A stretch of 64,000 nt of DNA from Micromonospora polyrhachis (GTDB lineage: Bacteria > Actinomycetota > Actinomycetes > Mycobacteriales > Micromonosporaceae): assembly GCF_014203835.1 (NCBI RefSeq), contig NZ_JACHJW010000001.1:2317176-2381175 (forward strand). Direction: 5' to 3'. The notes beneath the pieces are model-generated. The model saw only the letters and a list, made by a program, of their open reading frames with translations, did not search any database and was not told the DNA's origin. Position numbers and translations under genes: made by a program. This document shows positions 9,963-21,406 of the stretch, one piece after another. Numbering within the stretch: position 1 is the stretch's first letter; each line of letters starts with the position of its first letter.

Positions 9963-10621
9963 TTCGCCGCCCCCTTCTTCACCTGGGTCTTCGCCGCGGT
10001 GCGGACCAGGACCAGCGCGCCCTTGGGGCCGGGGATGGCACCCCGGACGAGCAGCAGGTTGTTCTCGGTGTCGATCGCCTGGATCTTGAGGTTCTGCACG
10101 GTGAAGCGAACGCCACCCATGCGACCCGCCATCCGGACGCCCTTGAAGACGCGACCCGGGGTCGCGCAGGCGCCGATCGAGCCGGGCGAGCGGTGCTTAC
10201 GCTCGACACCGTGGCTGGCGCGCAGACCGTGGAAGCCGTGCCGCTTCATCACACCGGCGTAGCCCTTGCCCTTGGTCTTACCGGTCACGTCGATCGAGAC
10301 GCCCTCGGCGAAAGCGTCGACGGTGACCTCCTGGCCGAGGTCGTACTCGCTCGCGTCGCTGGTGCGCAGCTCGACCAGGTGCCGACGGGGGGCCGCTCCG
10401 GACTTTGCGAAGTGGCCGGATTCCGGCTTGTTGACCTTCCGCGGGTCGATCGCGCCGTACGCCAGCTGGACCGCGGCGTAACCGTCCTTGTCGGCGGTAC
10501 GAACCTGGGTCACGACGCACGGGCCGGCCTGCACCACGGTCACCGGAACAACGCGGTTGTTGTCCCAGACCTGGGTCATGCCGAGCTTGGCGCCCAGGAT
10601 GCCCTTAACTTGCCTGTCCAT
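9959..10621 (-). CDS. rplC: 50S ribosomal protein L3
   Basis: uL3 (220 residues), near the peptidyl transferase centre. [19 protein letters not shown] opens the product; the central finger is recognisable at [20 protein letters not shown] and [20 protein letters not shown]. It lies 11 bp after rpsJ and overlaps rplD by 4 bp. Confidence 0.98.
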   Translation of the reverse strand: MDRQVKGILGAKLGMTQVWDNNRVVPVTVVQAGPCVVTQVRTADKDGYAAVQLAYGAIDPRKVNKPESGHFAKSGAAPRRHLVELRTSDASEYDLGQEVTVDAFAEGVSIDVTGKTKGKGYAGVMKRHGFHGLRASHGVERKHRSPGSIGACATPGRVFKGVRMAGRMGGVRFTVQNLKIQAIDTENNLLLVRGAIPGPKGALVLVRTAAKTQVKKGAAK

Positions 10622-10632
10622 TAGTCCGGTCC

Positions 10633-10941
10633 CTACAGCTTGATCTCGATGTCGACGCCAGCCGGAAGGTCGAGGCGCATAAGCGAGTCGACCGTCTTGG
10701 GGGTCGGGTCGATGATGTCGATCAGACGCTTGTGCGTGCGCATCTCGAAGTGCTCGCGCGAGTCCTTGTACTTGTGCGGCGAACGGATCACGCAGAAACG
10801 GTTGATCTCCGTGGGCAGCGGTACGGGGCCCGCGACCTGCGCCCCAGTGCGGGTCACCGTCTCGACGATCTTCCGCGCCGAGGAATCGACGACCTCGTGG
10901 TCATAGGCCTTGAGCCGGATGCGGATCTTCTGTCCCGCCAT
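10633..10941 (-). CDS. rpsJ: 30S ribosomal protein S10
   Basis: uS10/NusE (102 residues), first gene of the S10 operon and also a transcription antitermination partner of Nus[21 protein letters not shown] and the C-terminal [20 protein letters not shown] are diagnostic. An AGAAGGA box precedes the ATG. Upstream lies a 339-bp leader with several hairpins. Confidence 0.98.
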
Positions 10942-11280
10942 GGTGGCTTCTGTTCCTTCTCTCTCCGCCCCGCCCGACCGTCCGCAATTGGAGCCCGCTC
11001 AGTGGCGAGCGGGAGTTGCCAGACCGGGCCCGGCGCTGCCGATTCGTGTTGTGTCCGACCCCCGCGGTCGGGCGTGTCGCGCCCTTGGGCCAGACTCCGC
11101 CAACTGGTATTCCAGGGCGGTGCGACCTCGCGGTTGGATCGGGGTGCCGGGTCGTGTTTCCAGGACCTGACACGCCCCACAAGGGTGACTGACTGCTGGG
11201 CAGCCAGCCACCCTTGTCGGTACGCAACCTGACCAGTATGCCGTACTACCGCACGGCAGCGCTAATCGGGGTTACCTTAG
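10942..11280 (-). promoter_or_regulatory. tuf-rpsJ intergenic leader of the S10 operon
   Basis: 339 bp without a gene. It contains a 9-bp hairpin (11179-11187 with 11209-11217, acaagggtg/cacccttgt, with inner pairing) that may end tuf or attenuate the S10 transcript; a 20-bp element at 11061-11080 shared with the rpsL leader; and a stem CCGACC/GGTCGG just beside it. A weak promoter candidate (TTAGCG, 19 bp, CATACT; 11235-11265) lies between tuf and the first hairpin. No ORF with a ribosome-binding site is seen. Confidence 0.5.
11061..11085 (-). repeat. Shared ribosomal-leader element, S10 copy
   Basis: The 20 bp at 11061-11080 are identical to 15802-15821 upstream of rpsL. Read on the transcribed strand, the element with its flank folds as GGGCG-loop-CGCCC followed by GACCGCGGG. 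It ends about 120 bp before the rpsJ start; the other copy ends about 115 bp before the rpsL start, in the same orientation. Confidence 0.6.
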
Positions 11281-12474
11281 TCACTTAATGATCTTGGTGA
11301 CGCGACCCGCGCCGACCGTACGGCCACCCTCACGGATCGCGAAGCGGAGGTTGTCCTCCATCGCGATCGGCTGGATCAGCTTAACGGTCATCGAGGTGTT
11401 GTCGCCCGGCATGACCATCTCGGTGCCCTCAGGCAGCGTGACGACACCGGTGACGTCCGTGGTCCGGAAGTAGAACTGCGGACGGTAGTTCTGGAAGAAC
11501 GGGGTGTGCCGGCCACCCTCCTCCTTGGAGAGGATGTAGACGGTCGCCTCGAACTCGGTGTGCGGGGTGGTCGTACCCGGCTTGATGACGACCATGCCGC
11601 GCTCGACCTCTTCGCGCTTGGTGCCACGCAGCAGGAGGCCGACGTTCTCGCCTGCACGGGCGTCGTCCAGGGTCTTCCGGAACATCTCGATCGCGGTGAC
11701 CTTGGTCTTGAAGCCCTTCTCCTTGATGCCGACGATCTCAACATCCTCGTTCGGCAGGAGAACGCCACGCTCAACCCGACCGGTGACGACCGTACCACGA
11801 CCAGTGATCGTGAAGACGTCCTCAACCGGCATCAGGAACGGCTTGTCAACCTCGCGCTCCGGCTGCGGGATCGCGGTGTCAACCGCGGTCATCAGCTCCA
11901 TGAGCCGCTCGGTCCACTCCGGGTCGCCCTCGAGCGCCTTCAGCGCCGAGACGCGCACGACCGGCAGGTCGTCGCCCGGGAACTCCTGCGAGGACAGCAG
12001 CTCACGGACCTCGAGCTCGACCAGCTCGAGCAGCTCCTCGTCATCGACCATGTCGCTCTTGTTGAGCGCCACGACGATGTAGGGAACGCCGACCTGGCGG
12101 GCCAGCAGAACGTGCTCGCGGGTCTGCGGCATCGGGCCGTCAGTCGCCGCCACCACCAGGATCGCGCCGTCCATCTGCGCGGCACCGGTGATCATGTTCT
12201 TGATGTAGTCGGCGTGCCCCGGGCAGTCGACGTGCGCGTAGTGCCGCGCATCGGTCTGGTACTCGACGTGCGCGATCGAGATCGTGATACCGCGGGCCTT
12301 CTCCTCCGGCGCCTTGTCGATCTCGTCGAACGGCGTGTACGGGTTCAGGTCCGGGTACTTGTCATGCAGGACCTTGGTGATGGCCGCCGTCAGCGTCGTC
12401 TTACCGTGGTCGATGTGACCAATGGTGCCGATGTTGACGTGCGGCTTAGTCCGCTCGAACTTCGCCTTCGCCAC
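11281..12474 (-). CDS. tuf: Elongation factor Tu
   Basis: EF-Tu (397 residues), the GTPase that delivers aminoacyl-tRNA to the ribosome. The G1 loop GHIDHGKT is at residues 19-26, then DCPGHADY and NKSD; domains 2 and 3 are complete to [11 protein letters not shown] start with GGAGG 6 nt upstream. It follows fusA in the usual str order after a 179-bp gap, in which I see no convincing promoter. Confidence 0.98.
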   Translation of the reverse strand: MAKAKFERTKPHVNIGTIGHIDHGKTTLTAAITKVLHDKYPDLNPYTPFDEIDKAPEEKARGITISIAHVEYQTDARHYAHVDCPGHADYIKNMITGAAQMDGAILVVAATDGPMPQTREHVLLARQVGVPYIVVALNKSDMVDDEELLELVELEVRELLSSQEFPGDDLPVVRVSALKALEGDPEWTERLMELMTAVDTAIPQPEREVDKPFLMPVEDVFTITGRGTVVTGRVERGVLLPNEDVEIVGIKEKGFKTKVTAIEMFRKTLDDARAGENVGLLLRGTKREEVERGMVVIKPGTTTPHTEFEATVYILSKEEGGRHTPFFQNYRPQFYFRTTDVTGVVTLPEGTEMVMPGDNTSMTVKLIQPIAMEDNLRFAIREGGRTVGAGRVTKIIK

Positions 12475-12653
12475 TGGTGTCCTCCTGTGGACTTCTTGGT
12501 TCGTACGCCCGGCACGCCGTTCGGCGTTTGGGACTCTGTCGACAGCCTTACCGGCCTAAGTTGCAGACCGGAAAGTTCTTGGGTCTTGCGGTGGTAGAAC
12601 CTTCAGGCCCGGTCTCTCGTGCAGCCCGGCCCCCCGAAAGGCACCGGCCGATG

Positions 12654-14750
12654 TTACTCGCCCGTCGCCTTCGCGATGATCTCCTTCGCCACGTTCTGCG
12701 GTACCTCGGCGTAGGAGTCGAACTGCATGCTGTAGCTAGCCCGGCCCTGGGTCTTGGACCGCAGGTCCCCGACGTAGCCGAACATCTCCGACAGCGGCAC
12801 CAGGGCACGGACGATTCGCGCACCGTGGCGCTCCTCCATGGCCTGGATGATGCCGCGGCGGGAGTTCAGGTCACCGATCACGTCACCCATGTTCTCCTCG
12901 GGCGTCGTGACCTCGACCGACATCATCGGTTCGAGCAGTGCCGGGTCGGCCTTGCGGGCCGCCTCCTTCAGCACCATCGAACCAGCGATCTTGAACGCCA
13001 TCTCGGACGAGTCGACCTCGTGGTACTGGCCGTCCAACAGCGTCAGCTTCACACCGACCAGCGGGAAGCCGGCCATGATGCCGTACTGCATCGCGTCCTG
13101 GGCGCCGGCGTCGACCGAGGGAATGAACTCCTTCGGGATACGACCACCGGTAACCGCGTTGGCGAACTCGTAGGTCGCCGAGTCGTTGTCCAGCGGCAGC
13201 GGCTCCAGGCTGACGATGACCCGGGCGTACTGACCCGACCCACCGGTCTGCTTCTTGTGGGTGTACTCGACCTTCTCCACCTTGCGGCGGATCGTTTCGC
13301 GGTACGCCACCTGCGGCTTACCGATGTTGGCCTCGACGTTGAACTCACGCCGCATCCGGTCGACCAGGATGTCCAGGTGCAGTTCACCCATGCCGGAGAT
13401 GACCGTCTGACCGGTCTCCTCGTCGTTCTTGACGCGGAAGGTCGGGTCCTCCTCCGCCAGGCGCTGGATCGCGGTTCCCAGCTTCTCCTGGTCGGCCTTG
13501 GTCTTCGGCTCGATCGCGACCTCGATGACCGGCTCCGGGAAGGTCATCGACTCCAGGATGACCGGGTTCGCCGGGTCGCAGAGGGTGTCACCGGTGGTGG
13601 TCTGCTTGAGACCCTGCACGGCGATGATGTCACCAGCCTGGGCGCTGGCGCGCTCCTCACGCTTGTTGGCGTGCATCTGGTAGATCTTGCCGATGCGCTC
13701 CTTGCGGTCCTTGGTGGAGTTGATCACCTGGGACCCGGAGTCAAGCTTGCCGGAGTAGACCCGCACGTAGGTCAGCTTGCCAAGGTGCTTGTCCGTCTGG
13801 ATCTTGAAGGCCAGACCGGAGAAGGGCTCGGCGACCGAGGGCTTGCGCTGCAGCGGGGTCTCACCGTCAGTCGCGGTGCCCTCGATGGCCGGGATGTCCA
13901 GCGGCGACGGCAGGAAGGCGACGACCGCGTCAAGCATGGGCTGGATGCCCTTGTTCTTGAACGCGGTACCCGTGAGGACCGGGTTGGCCTTGCCGGCGAT
14001 CGTCGCCCGCCGGATCGCGGTCTTGATCTCCTCGACGGTGAGCGACTCGCCCTCGAGGTACTTCTCCATGATCGCGTCGTCGACGTCGGCCAGGGTCTCG
14101 AGCAGCTTCTCCCGCCACTCGGCGGCAAGGTCCGTCAGCTCGGCCGGGATCTCCTCGACCGCGTAGTCCTCGCCCTTCTGGGTCTCGCCACGCCAGGTCA
14201 GCGCCCGCATCTCGATCAGGTCGACGACGCCGATGAAGTCGGACTCGGCCCCGATCGGCACCTGCAGGACGAGCGGCGTGGCGTTCAGCCGGTCGATCAT
14301 CATCTGGACGCAGCGGAAGAAGTCCGCGCCGGTCCGGTCAAGCTTGTTGACGAAGCACATCCGCGGGACGTTGTACTTGTCAGCCTGCCGCCAGACGTTC
14401 TCGGTCTGCGGCTCCACACCGGCGACACCGTCGTACACCGCGACCGCACCGTCAAGCACGCGCAGCGACCGCTCGACCTCGACCGTGAAGTCGACGTGGC
14501 CGGGCGTGTCGATGATCTGAATCGTGTGGCCCTTCCACTCGCACTTCGTGGCGGCGGAGGTAATGGTGATACCGCGTTCCTGCTCCTGCTCCATCCAGTC
14601 CATGACGGCACCGCCCTCGTGGACCTCACCGATCTTGTACGTGATGCCGGTGTAGAACAGGATCCGCTCGGTAGTGGTGGTCTTGCCGGCATCGATGTGC
14701 GCCATGATGCCGATGTTGCGTACCTTGGCGAGCGCGTCTGCGGCGGCCAC
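12654..14750 (-). CDS. fusA: Elongation factor G
   Basis: EF-G (698 residues), the GTPase that drives ribosomal translocation. The G1 motif [14 protein letters not shown] lies near residues 17-30, then IDTPGHVDF and [12 protein letters not shown]; domain IV motifs such as [12 protein letters not shown] close the protein. Full length. A 90-bp gap separates it from rpsG. Confidence 0.98.
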   Translation of the reverse strand: MAAADALAKVRNIGIMAHIDAGKTTTTERILFYTGITYKIGEVHEGGAVMDWMEQEQERGITITSAATKCEWKGHTIQIIDTPGHVDFTVEVERSLRVLDGAVAVYDGVAGVEPQTENVWRQADKYNVPRMCFVNKLDRTGADFFRCVQMMIDRLNATPLVLQVPIGAESDFIGVVDLIEMRALTWRGETQKGEDYAVEEIPAELTDLAAEWREKLLETLADVDDAIMEKYLEGESLTVEEIKTAIRRATIAGKANPVLTGTAFKNKGIQPMLDAVVAFLPSPLDIPAIEGTATDGETPLQRKPSVAEPFSGLAFKIQTDKHLGKLTYVRVYSGKLDSGSQVINSTKDRKERIGKIYQMHANKREERASAQAGDIIAVQGLKQTTTGDTLCDPANPVILESMTFPEPVIEVAIEPKTKADQEKLGTAIQRLAEEDPTFRVKNDEETGQTVISGMGELHLDILVDRMRREFNVEANIGKPQVAYRETIRRKVEKVEYTHKKQTGGSGQYARVIVSLEPLPLDNDSATYEFANAVTGGRIPKEFIPSVDAGAQDAMQYGIMAGFPLVGVKLTLLDGQYHEVDSSEMAFKIAGSMVLKEAARKADPALLEPMMSVEVTTPEENMGDVIGDLNSRRGIIQAMEERHGARIVRALVPLSEMFGYVGDLRSKTQGRASYSMQFDSYAEVPQNVAKEIIAKATGE

Positions 14751-14840
14751 TTCAATCCCTCTTCATCGTCGTCTCGAGCCTGCGGTCTTCTCCGCCCCGC
14801 CACCCGGCGAGGCCGGGCAGCGGGTCGAGGAATGGCTGGT

Positions 14841-15311
14841 TTACCAGCGGTAGTGCGCGAAGGCCTTGTTGGACTCGGCCATCTTGTGGGTGTCCTCGCG
14901 CCGCTTCACGGCGGCACCGAGACCGTTGCTCGCGTCGAGCAGCTCGTTCATCAGGCGTTCGACCATGGTCTTCTCACGGCGGGCCTTCGAGTAGGTGACC
15001 AGCCAGCGCAGTCCGAGGGTGGTCGCCCGACTGGGGCGCACCTCGACCGGCACCTGGTAGGTCGCGCCACCGACCCGACGGCTACGCACCTCGAGGGTCG
15101 GCTTCACGTTGTCCATCGCCCGCTTCAGGGTGACGACGGGGTCGGTGCCCGACTTCTCACGGCAGCCCTCCAGGGCACCGTAGACGATGCGCTCAGCGAG
15201 CTGACGCTTGCCGCGCAGCAGGATCTTGTTCACCAGCTGGGTGACCAGCGGGGAGTTGTATACCGGGTCAGCGACCAGCGGCCGACGCGGAGCAGGGCCC
15301 TTACGCGGCAT
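14841..15311 (-). CDS. rpsG: 30S ribosomal protein S7
   Basis: uS7 (156 residues), organiser of the 30S head and, in E. coli, a str operon repressor. The start is the ATG at 15309-15311 ([20 protein letters not shown]); the longer frame to 15413 lies in rpsL and is rejected. Motifs [20 protein letters not shown] and the end AFAHYRW are typical. It begins 1 bp after the rpsL stop. Confidence 0.98.
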   Translation of the reverse strand: MPRKGPAPRRPLVADPVYNSPLVTQLVNKILLRGKRQLAERIVYGALEGCREKSGTDPVVTLKRAMDNVKPTLEVRSRRVGGATYQVPVEVRPSRATTLGLRWLVTYSKARREKTMVERLMNELLDASNGLGAAVKRREDTHKMAESNKAFAHYRW

Positions 15312-15312
15312 C

Positions 15313-15687
<375 letters not shown>

Positions 15688-16147
15688 CGGGTTTCTCCGC
15701 TCCCTTCGGCCGCCCCTCAGCGGCCGCGCCGTGTCGTCATAGCCGCCCGGCTGGACAGCTCTCCTACATTCCGGCCAGGTGTCCCTTACGGGCTCCCGGC
15801 ACCCGCGGTCGGGCGTGTCGCCCCTCCGCGTGCCGGTACGGCGCTCGCGCGCGCGTACCGGACTTTTCCGGCCTCTCGACCACTAATCACGATCGAAAGC
15901 CTGATTATGACTTTGTGTGGTACTGCTCCGTGACCGGATCCCCGGCCCGAGCGCACGCACGAGCTGCCCAGGCATGCCCGGGCGCAAGGGGAAAGAGTAC
16001 CCACCATGGGAGCACAGGTCAAAACGGGGGTCGTGGTAGCCGCTGGCCACCCGTCGGCCCGCTCTGCCGTCCTACCCGCAGTGAGCGACTCCGGTAAACC
16101 AGTCTACCGGGACTCCCTTAGCGCGGACTCAGCGCCCCTGGCGGCAG
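15688..16147 (-). promoter_or_regulatory. rpsL leader and promoter region
   Basis: 460 bp without a gene. Toward rpsL it holds the shared 20-bp element (15802-15821), enclosed by a longer stem CCGGCAC-GCGG/CCGC-GG-GTGCCGG on the transcribed strand, and an 8-bp inverted repeat ccggtacg/cgtaccgg (15833-15840, 15854-15861). Further upstream an AT-rich patch (15880-15925) carries a CATAAT -10-like hexamer without a good -35. The remaining part shows nothing clear. Confidence 0.5.
15802..15826 (-). repeat. Shared ribosomal-leader element, rpsL copy
   Basis: The 20 bp at 15802-15821 match 11061-11080 exactly. On the transcribed strand it forms GGGCG-ACA-CGCCC (stem of 5, loop of 3) and then GACCGCGGG. 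Same orientation and nearly the same distance to the start codon as the S10 copy. Confidence 0.6.
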
Positions 16148-16948
16148 TCAAGCCGCCTGAAGAAGCAGCGCGAGCAGGAACGCGAGCACCGTCACGCCGA
16201 GTCCCGTACCGCCACAACTCAGGCCGGCGATCGCCAGTCCCCGGCCCCGGAACCGGATCGCTGACGGTGATGCCACGCGCCGGATCTGTCTCAGGCCGAG
16301 CAGGCCGAGCACGATCGCCGCGCCTCCAGAGAGCACCCCGAGCAGCGCGAAGGCACCGGCCGCCCAGGCTCCCCAGCCCTCGGCCGCACCGGCCAGACCG
16401 AAACACACCACCAGAAACGAGACGAGTACGGAGGCGATCCCGGCCACCAACGCGCCGATCGCCAGCCCGGAGACCATCGGCGGCACTTCGAGGTGCACCG
16501 TGCCGAACGGCGTACCCGGGACCGTCTCCACCCGACGCGGAGCATGCCACGCTTCACGCGGTGGCGGCGGCACCCAGCTCGGACCCGGTCGGCCGGCCCC
16601 TACCTCCGATCCCCCGCCACCGGGCACCGGCCCCAGGCCGCCCGCTGGCGGGTCACCTGCCACTGACGGTAGGTAACCCCCGGCCGGATGTGACCCCGGC
16701 AGCGAGGGATGCTGCCCCGGGCCCACCGACGGCAGGGCCACATTCTCCGCCGCCGGCCCTGCCGGGTTCGGTCCGCCGGGCTCCGGCACGGTCGACCTCT
16801 CGGGTGCCATCTCGGTTGTCGGCACCCGTGCCGGGTCGGTCGGCAGCCCGTAGGTCGGAACGTGGTAGTCGGGTTGCGAGTGCTCGGGGGCCTCCGGTGG
16901 CCGGCTGTCCCGGTCGTCCGCCGGCGATGGCTGCGCCTCTTCCGTCAC
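16148..16948 (-). CDS. Proline-rich N-terminus, membrane-anchored hypothetical protein (DUF4190-like)
   Basis: 266 residues. About 150 residues of Pro/Gly-rich, probably cytoplasmic disordered sequence are followed by two to three hydrophobic stretches: LAIGALVAGIASVLVSFLVV, then the AGAFALLGVLSGGAAIVLGL region, a basic loop RQIRRVASPSAIRFRGRG, and a last helix GLGVTVLAFLLALLLQA. This layout resembles DUF4190-type membrane proteins common in actinobacteria, but the family call is by pattern only. GTG start. It lies between rpoC and rpsL beside a second small membrane protein. Confidence 0.75.
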   Translation of the reverse strand: MTEEAQPSPADDRDSRPPEAPEHSQPDYHVPTYGLPTDPARVPTTEMAPERSTVPEPGGPNPAGPAAENVALPSVGPGQHPSLPGSHPAGGYLPSVAGDPPAGGLGPVPGGGGSEVGAGRPGPSWVPPPPREAWHAPRRVETVPGTPFGTVHLEVPPMVSGLAIGALVAGIASVLVSFLVVCFGLAGAAEGWGAWAAGAFALLGVLSGGAAIVLGLLGLRQIRRVASPSAIRFRGRGLAIAGLSCGGTGLGVTVLAFLLALLLQAA

Positions 16949-17006
16949 GAACGTCCCCCTCTGACCGCCACCGCGATGAGTACCCGGGTCAGGCTACCGC
17001 CGCCGA

Positions 17007-17369
17007 CTAGTCGACAGACGGCCCGAAGTCCTGCCCACCGGGGTTTTCCGCCAGGTTCACCACGCCGAAGACCGCCGCGACCACCACTGTGGTGGTGGCC
17101 AATGTGACAGCGGCCCAGGCCAGCCGCTCACCACGGCGGAGCCAGACCGCCCCGGTGAGGTAACCACCCGAGGCGTACGCATCCCGCCGGGCCTGTCGGG
17201 CGAGCAGCAGCGCGAGGGTAGCCGGCACGATCCCACCCACCAGTAGCCCGGTCAGGACGGCCACCACCCCCAGGGCGAACACCGTACGGGACTTGCTCGA
17301 CCGGACCGGGTCCGGGTCGAGCGGATGACGTAAGGGCTGGCCGGGAACGGTCACCGGCATCATCTCCAC
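17007..17369 (-). CDS. Small two-helix membrane protein (DUF4190-like)
   Basis: 120 residues with two hydrophobic segments (VFALGVVAVLTGLLVGGIVP and LAWAAVTLATTTVVVAAVFG) separated by a basic loop LLLARQARRDAYASGGYLTG. Function unknown. It is probably co-transcribed with the next membrane protein (58-bp gap) and starts just past the rpoC terminator. Start GTG at 17369; in-frame ATGs lie two and three codons later. Confidence 0.75.
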   Translation of the reverse strand: MEMMPVTVPGQPLRHPLDPDPVRSSKSRTVFALGVVAVLTGLLVGGIVPATLALLLARQARRDAYASGGYLTGAVWLRRGERLAWAAVTLATTTVVVAAVFGVVNLAENPGGQDFGPSVD

Positions 17370-17385
17370 CCGGTCAGCCTACAAA

Positions 17386-17430
17386 GACGCCAGGCGCCCC
17401 ACACCTCGTCGGTGTGGGGCGCCTGGCGTC
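17386..17430. terminator. rpoC terminator, perfect 20-bp stem
   Basis: Perfect inverted repeat of 20 bp (17386-17405 with 17411-17430) around a 5-nt loop, starting 6 bp after the rpoC stop. On the minus strand it is followed by TTTGT; on the plus strand by GTTTG. It should insulate rpoC from the genes to its left. Confidence 0.9.
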
Positions 17431-17436
17431 GTTTGC

Positions 17437-20400
17437 CTAGCGGTACGACCCGAAGTCGAAGTCGTCCAGCGGCACTGCCTGGCCGCTGGCCGGCCCGAAC
17501 CCGTAGTCGGTCTCCGGGTATCCGGTCATCGAGTAGACCTTGGCCTTAGCCTCCTCGGTCGGCTCCACCCGGACGTTGCGGTACTTGCTGATGCCCGTAC
17601 CGGCCGGGATGAGCTTACCGATGATGACGTTCTCCTTCAGGCCGATCAGCGAGTCGCTGCGGGCGTGGATCGCCGCGTCCGTCAGCACTCGGGTGGTCTC
17701 CTGGAAGGAGGCCGCCGACAGCCACGAGTCCGTGGCCAGCGACGCCTTGGTGATACCCATCAGCTGCGGACGACCGGCGGCAGGCTCGCCACCCTCCGAG
17801 ACGAGTCGACGGTTCTCCGACTCGAACAGCGCCCGGTCGACCAGCACACCCGGCAGGAACTCGGTCGAGCCGGAGTCGATCACCGTAACCCGCTTGAGCA
17901 TCTGGCGGATGATGATCTCGATGTGCTTGTCGTGGATGAGCACACCCTGCGATCGGTAGACCTCCTGGACCTCCTGGGTCAGGTGGACCTGGACCGCCCG
18001 GGGGCCGAGGATCCGCAGCAGCTCGTGCGGGTCGATGGTCCCCTCGGTGAGCTTCTCGCCGACCTCGACGTGACCACCGTCGTGGGCACGAAGCCGTACC
18101 CGCTTGGAGATCTTGTCGTAGACGATCTCGTCGCTGCCGTCGTCCGGCACCACGATGATCTTCCGCGACCGCTCGCCGTCCTCGATCCGGACCCGGCCCG
18201 GAGTATCGGCGATCGGCGCCTTACCCTTGGGCACCCGCGCCTCGAAGATCTCCGTGACACGCGGCAGACCCTGCGTGATGTCCTCACCGGCGACACCACC
18301 GGTGTGGAACGTACGCATCGTCAGCTGGGTACCGGGCTCACCGATCGACTGGGCCGCGATGATGCCGACCGCCTCGCCGACGTCCACGGTCTTGCCGGTC
18401 GGCAGCGAACGGCCGTAGCAGGCCGCGCAGACGCCCAGCTTGGACTCGCAGGTGAGCACGCTGCGGACCCGGACCGTCTCGACCCCGGCCGCGACGAGCT
18501 TGTCGACCAGTACGGAGTTGAGGTCCGCACCCCGCTCGACCACAAGGTTGCCGTCGGCACCCTTGATGTCGTCGGCCAGAGTACGGGCGTGCACCCCGGT
18601 CTCGGCGTGCTCGTGCACCACCAGCTTGCCGTCAAGGTACTCGCCGACCTGCATCGGGATCGCACGGTCGGTGCCGCAGTCCTCTTCCCGGATGATCACG
18701 TCCTGCGAGACGTCGACCAGACGACGGGTCAGGTAACCCGAGTCGGCGGTACGCAGCGCGGTGTCGGCCAGACCCTTACGGGCACCGTGCGTGGAGATGA
18801 AGTACTCCAGTACGGACAGACCCTCCCGGTAGCTGGCCTTGATCGGCCGCGGGATGATCTCACCCTTGGGGTTGGCCACCAGACCACGGATCGCCGCGAT
18901 CTGCCGGAGCTGGAGGAGGTTACCTCGGGCACCCGAGTTAATCATCTTCCACAGCGGGTTCTCCTGCGGAAGCGCGGTCTCCATCTCCTTGGCGATCTCG
19001 TTGGTCGCCTTGGTCCAGATCTCGATGAGTTCGCCGCGACGCTCCTCGGCGGTCATCAGACCCCGCTGGTACTGCTTGTCGATCCGGTCGGCTTCCTTCT
19101 CGTACCGGTCCAGGATCTCCGGCTTACGCGGAGGCGCGATGACGTCCTCCATGCCGATCGTCACGCCGGACCAGGTCGCCCAGTGGAAACCGGCCTCCTT
19201 GAGCCCGTCGAGGGTGGCGGCCAGCGCCACCTTCGGGAAGCGCTCGGCGAGGTCGTTGACGATCGCCGAGAGCTGACCCTTACGGATCTCGTAGTTAACG
19301 AACCGGTAGCCCTCCGGCAGGGTCTCGTTGAACAACACGCGACCGAGCGTGGTCTCCACGATCAGCGGCTCACCCGTGGTCCACCCCTCCGGGGCGGTCC
19401 ACGGCTGGCTACCGGCACCGTTGTCCACGCCGATGACGTTGCGGAGCCGGATCTTCACCGGCGTCTGCAGGTGCAGCTCGCCAGCGTCGAAGGCCATCCG
19501 CGCCTCGGCGTCCGAGCTGAACGTCCGGCCCTCGCCGATGCCGCCCGGGGTGAGGTGCGTCAGGTGGTAGAGACCGATGACCATGTCCTGGGTGGGCATG
19601 GTGACCGGCTTGCCGTCAGCCGGCTTCAGGATGTTGTTCGACGACAGCATCAGGATCCGCGCCTCGGCCTGGGCCTCGGCGGAAAGCGGCACGTGCACCG
19701 CCATCTGGTCACCGTCGAAGTCGGCGTTGAACGCGGTACAGACCAGCGGGTGGATCTGGATCGCCTTACCCTCGACCAGCTGCGGCTCGAAGGCCTGGAT
19801 GCCCAGCCGGTGCAGGGTCGGTGCCCGGTTGAGCAGCACCGGGTGCTCCCCGATGACCTCTTCCAGCACGTCCCACACGACCGGCCGCTGCCGTTCGACC
19901 ATCCGCTTGGCAGACTTGATGTTCTGGGCGTGGTTGAGGTCGACCAGCCGCTTCATCACGAACGGCTTGAACAGCTCCAGCGCCATCTGCTTGGGCAGGC
20001 CGCACTGGTGCAGCTTCAGCTTCGGGCCGACCACGATGACCGAACGGCCGGAGTAGTCGACACGCTTACCGAGCAGGTTCTGCCGGAACCGGCCCTGCTT
20101 GCCCTTGAGCATGTCGGAGAGCGACTTCAGCGGCCGGTTACCGGGGCCGGTGACCGGACGGCCACGGCGGCCGTTGTCGAACAACGCGTCGACGGCCTCC
20201 TGCAGCATCCGCTTCTCGTTGTTGACGATGATCTCCGGGGCGCCCAGGTCGATCAGGCGCTTGAGCCGGTTGTTGCGGTTGATGACCCGGCGGTAGAGGT
20301 CGTTCAGGTCCGAGGTCGCGAAGCGGCCACCGTCGAGCTGCACCATCGGACGCAGGTCCGGCGGGATGACCGGTACGCAGTCCAGCACCATGCCGAGCGG

Positions 20401-21324
20401 AGAGTTGCGGGTGTTCAGGAACGCCGCCACGACCTTCAGCCGCTTGAGCGCCCGGATCTTCCGCTGTCCCTTGCCGGAGCGGATGATCTCGCGGAGGTTG
20501 TTCGCCTCGGCGTCCAGGTCCATGTTCTGGACCAGTGCCTTGATCGCCTCGGCGCCCATCCCACCGGTGAAGTACTCACCGAACCGGTCGCGCAGCTCAC
20601 GGTAGAGCAGCTCGTCGGTGACCAGCTGCTTCGGCTCCAGCTTGCGGAAGGTGTCGAGCACCTCGTCCAGCCGGTCGATCTCGCGCTGCGCCCGGTCGCG
20701 GATCTGGCGCATCTCGCGCTCGCCGCCTTCTTTGACCTTGCGCCGCACGTCGGCCTTGGCACCCTCGGCCTCCAGCTCGGCCAGATCGGCCTCAAGCTTG
20801 GCGGCCCGCTTCTCGATCTCGGAGTCGCGGCTGTTCTCGGCCTGGCGCTTCTCGGCCAGGATCTCGTTCTCCAGCGTCGACAGGTCGCGGTGACGCGCCT
20901 CGGCGTCCACGCTGGTGACCACGTACGACGCGAAGTAGATGATCTTTTCGAGATCCTTCGGTGCCAGGTCGAGCAGGTAGCCCAGCCGGCTCGGCACGCC
21001 CTTGAAGTACCAGATGTGCGTGACCGACGCGGCCAGCTCGATGTGGCCCATCCGCTCACGACGCACCTTGGAACGAGTCACCTCGACACCGCAGCGCTCG
21101 CAGATGATGCCCTTGAAGCGGACCCGCTTGTACTTACCGCAGTAGCACTCCCAGTCCCGCTGCGGACCGAAGATCTTCTCGCAGAAGAGCCCGTCCTTTT
21201 CCGGCTTCAGGGTGCGGTAGTTGATCGTCTCGGGCTTCTTGACCTCACCGTGCGACCACTGCCGGATATCGTCCGCGGTGGCCAGCCCGATGCGGAGCTC
21301 GTCGAAGAAATTGACGTCGAGCAC
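17437..21324 (-). CDS. rpoC: RNA polymerase beta' subunit
   Basis: Beta' (1295 residues). Zinc site 1 is C60, C62, C75, C78 (CYCGKYK and ICERCG). The catalytic loop [12 protein letters not shown] is intact, as is the second zinc site ending [13 protein letters not shown]. An actinobacterial coiled insert ([20 protein letters not shown] region, about residues 155-230) is present. It follows rpoB after 82 bp and ends at a strong hairpin. Confidence 0.98.
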   Translation of the reverse strand: MLDVNFFDELRIGLATADDIRQWSHGEVKKPETINYRTLKPEKDGLFCEKIFGPQRDWECYCGKYKRVRFKGIICERCGVEVTRSKVRRERMGHIELAASVTHIWYFKGVPSRLGYLLDLAPKDLEKIIYFASYVVTSVDAEARHRDLSTLENEILAEKRQAENSRDSEIEKRAAKLEADLAELEAEGAKADVRRKVKEGGEREMRQIRDRAQREIDRLDEVLDTFRKLEPKQLVTDELLYRELRDRFGEYFTGGMGAEAIKALVQNMDLDAEANNLREIIRSGKGQRKIRALKRLKVVAAFLNTRNSPLGMVLDCVPVIPPDLRPMVQLDGGRFATSDLNDLYRRVINRNNRLKRLIDLGAPEIIVNNEKRMLQEAVDALFDNGRRGRPVTGPGNRPLKSLSDMLKGKQGRFRQNLLGKRVDYSGRSVIVVGPKLKLHQCGLPKQMALELFKPFVMKRLVDLNHAQNIKSAKRMVERQRPVVWDVLEEVIGEHPVLLNRAPTLHRLGIQAFEPQLVEGKAIQIHPLVCTAFNADFDGDQMAVHVPLSAEAQAEARILMLSSNNILKPADGKPVTMPTQDMVIGLYHLTHLTPGGIGEGRTFSSDAEARMAFDAGELHLQTPVKIRLRNVIGVDNGAGSQPWTAPEGWTTGEPLIVETTLGRVLFNETLPEGYRFVNYEIRKGQLSAIVNDLAERFPKVALAATLDGLKEAGFHWATWSGVTIGMEDVIAPPRKPEILDRYEKEADRIDKQYQRGLMTAEERRGELIEIWTKATNEIAKEMETALPQENPLWKMINSGARGNLLQLRQIAAIRGLVANPKGEIIPRPIKASYREGLSVLEYFISTHGARKGLADTALRTADSGYLTRRLVDVSQDVIIREEDCGTDRAIPMQVGEYLDGKLVVHEHAETGVHARTLADDIKGADGNLVVERGADLNSVLVDKLVAAGVETVRVRSVLTCESKLGVCAACYGRSLPTGKTVDVGEAVGIIAAQSIGEPGTQLTMRTFHTGGVAGEDITQGLPRVTEIFEARVPKGKAPIADTPGRVRIEDGERSRKIIVVPDDGSDEIVYDKISKRVRLRAHDGGHVEVGEKLTEGTIDPHELLRILGPRAVQVHLTQEVQEVYRSQGVLIHDKHIEIIIRQMLKRVTVIDSGSTEFLPGVLVDRALFESENRRLVSEGGEPAAGRPQLMGITKASLATDSWLSAASFQETTRVLTDAAIHARSDSLIGLKENVIIGKLIPAGTGISKYRNVRVEPTEEAKAKVYSMTGYPETDYGFGPASGQAVPLDDFDFGSYR

Positions 21325-21406
21325 TTGGTCCTATCCCTCTTCGTTGCTCGGTTGGGTTCTAGGTCCGACGGGTGTCCGGGGTGGTGACCCACCCCGGACA
21401 CGCCCG

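Noticed and set aside
16006-17010. Plus-strand ORF opposite the proline-rich membrane protein
   Set aside because: Pro/Arg/Ala-only composition typical of antisense frames; no start signal.
17665-21387. A 1240-codon open frame on the plus strand opposite rpoC
   Set aside because: It is the antisense shadow of rpoC produced by GC-rich codon use; composition is Asp/Leu/Arg/His-rich with no family pattern and no ribosome-binding site.
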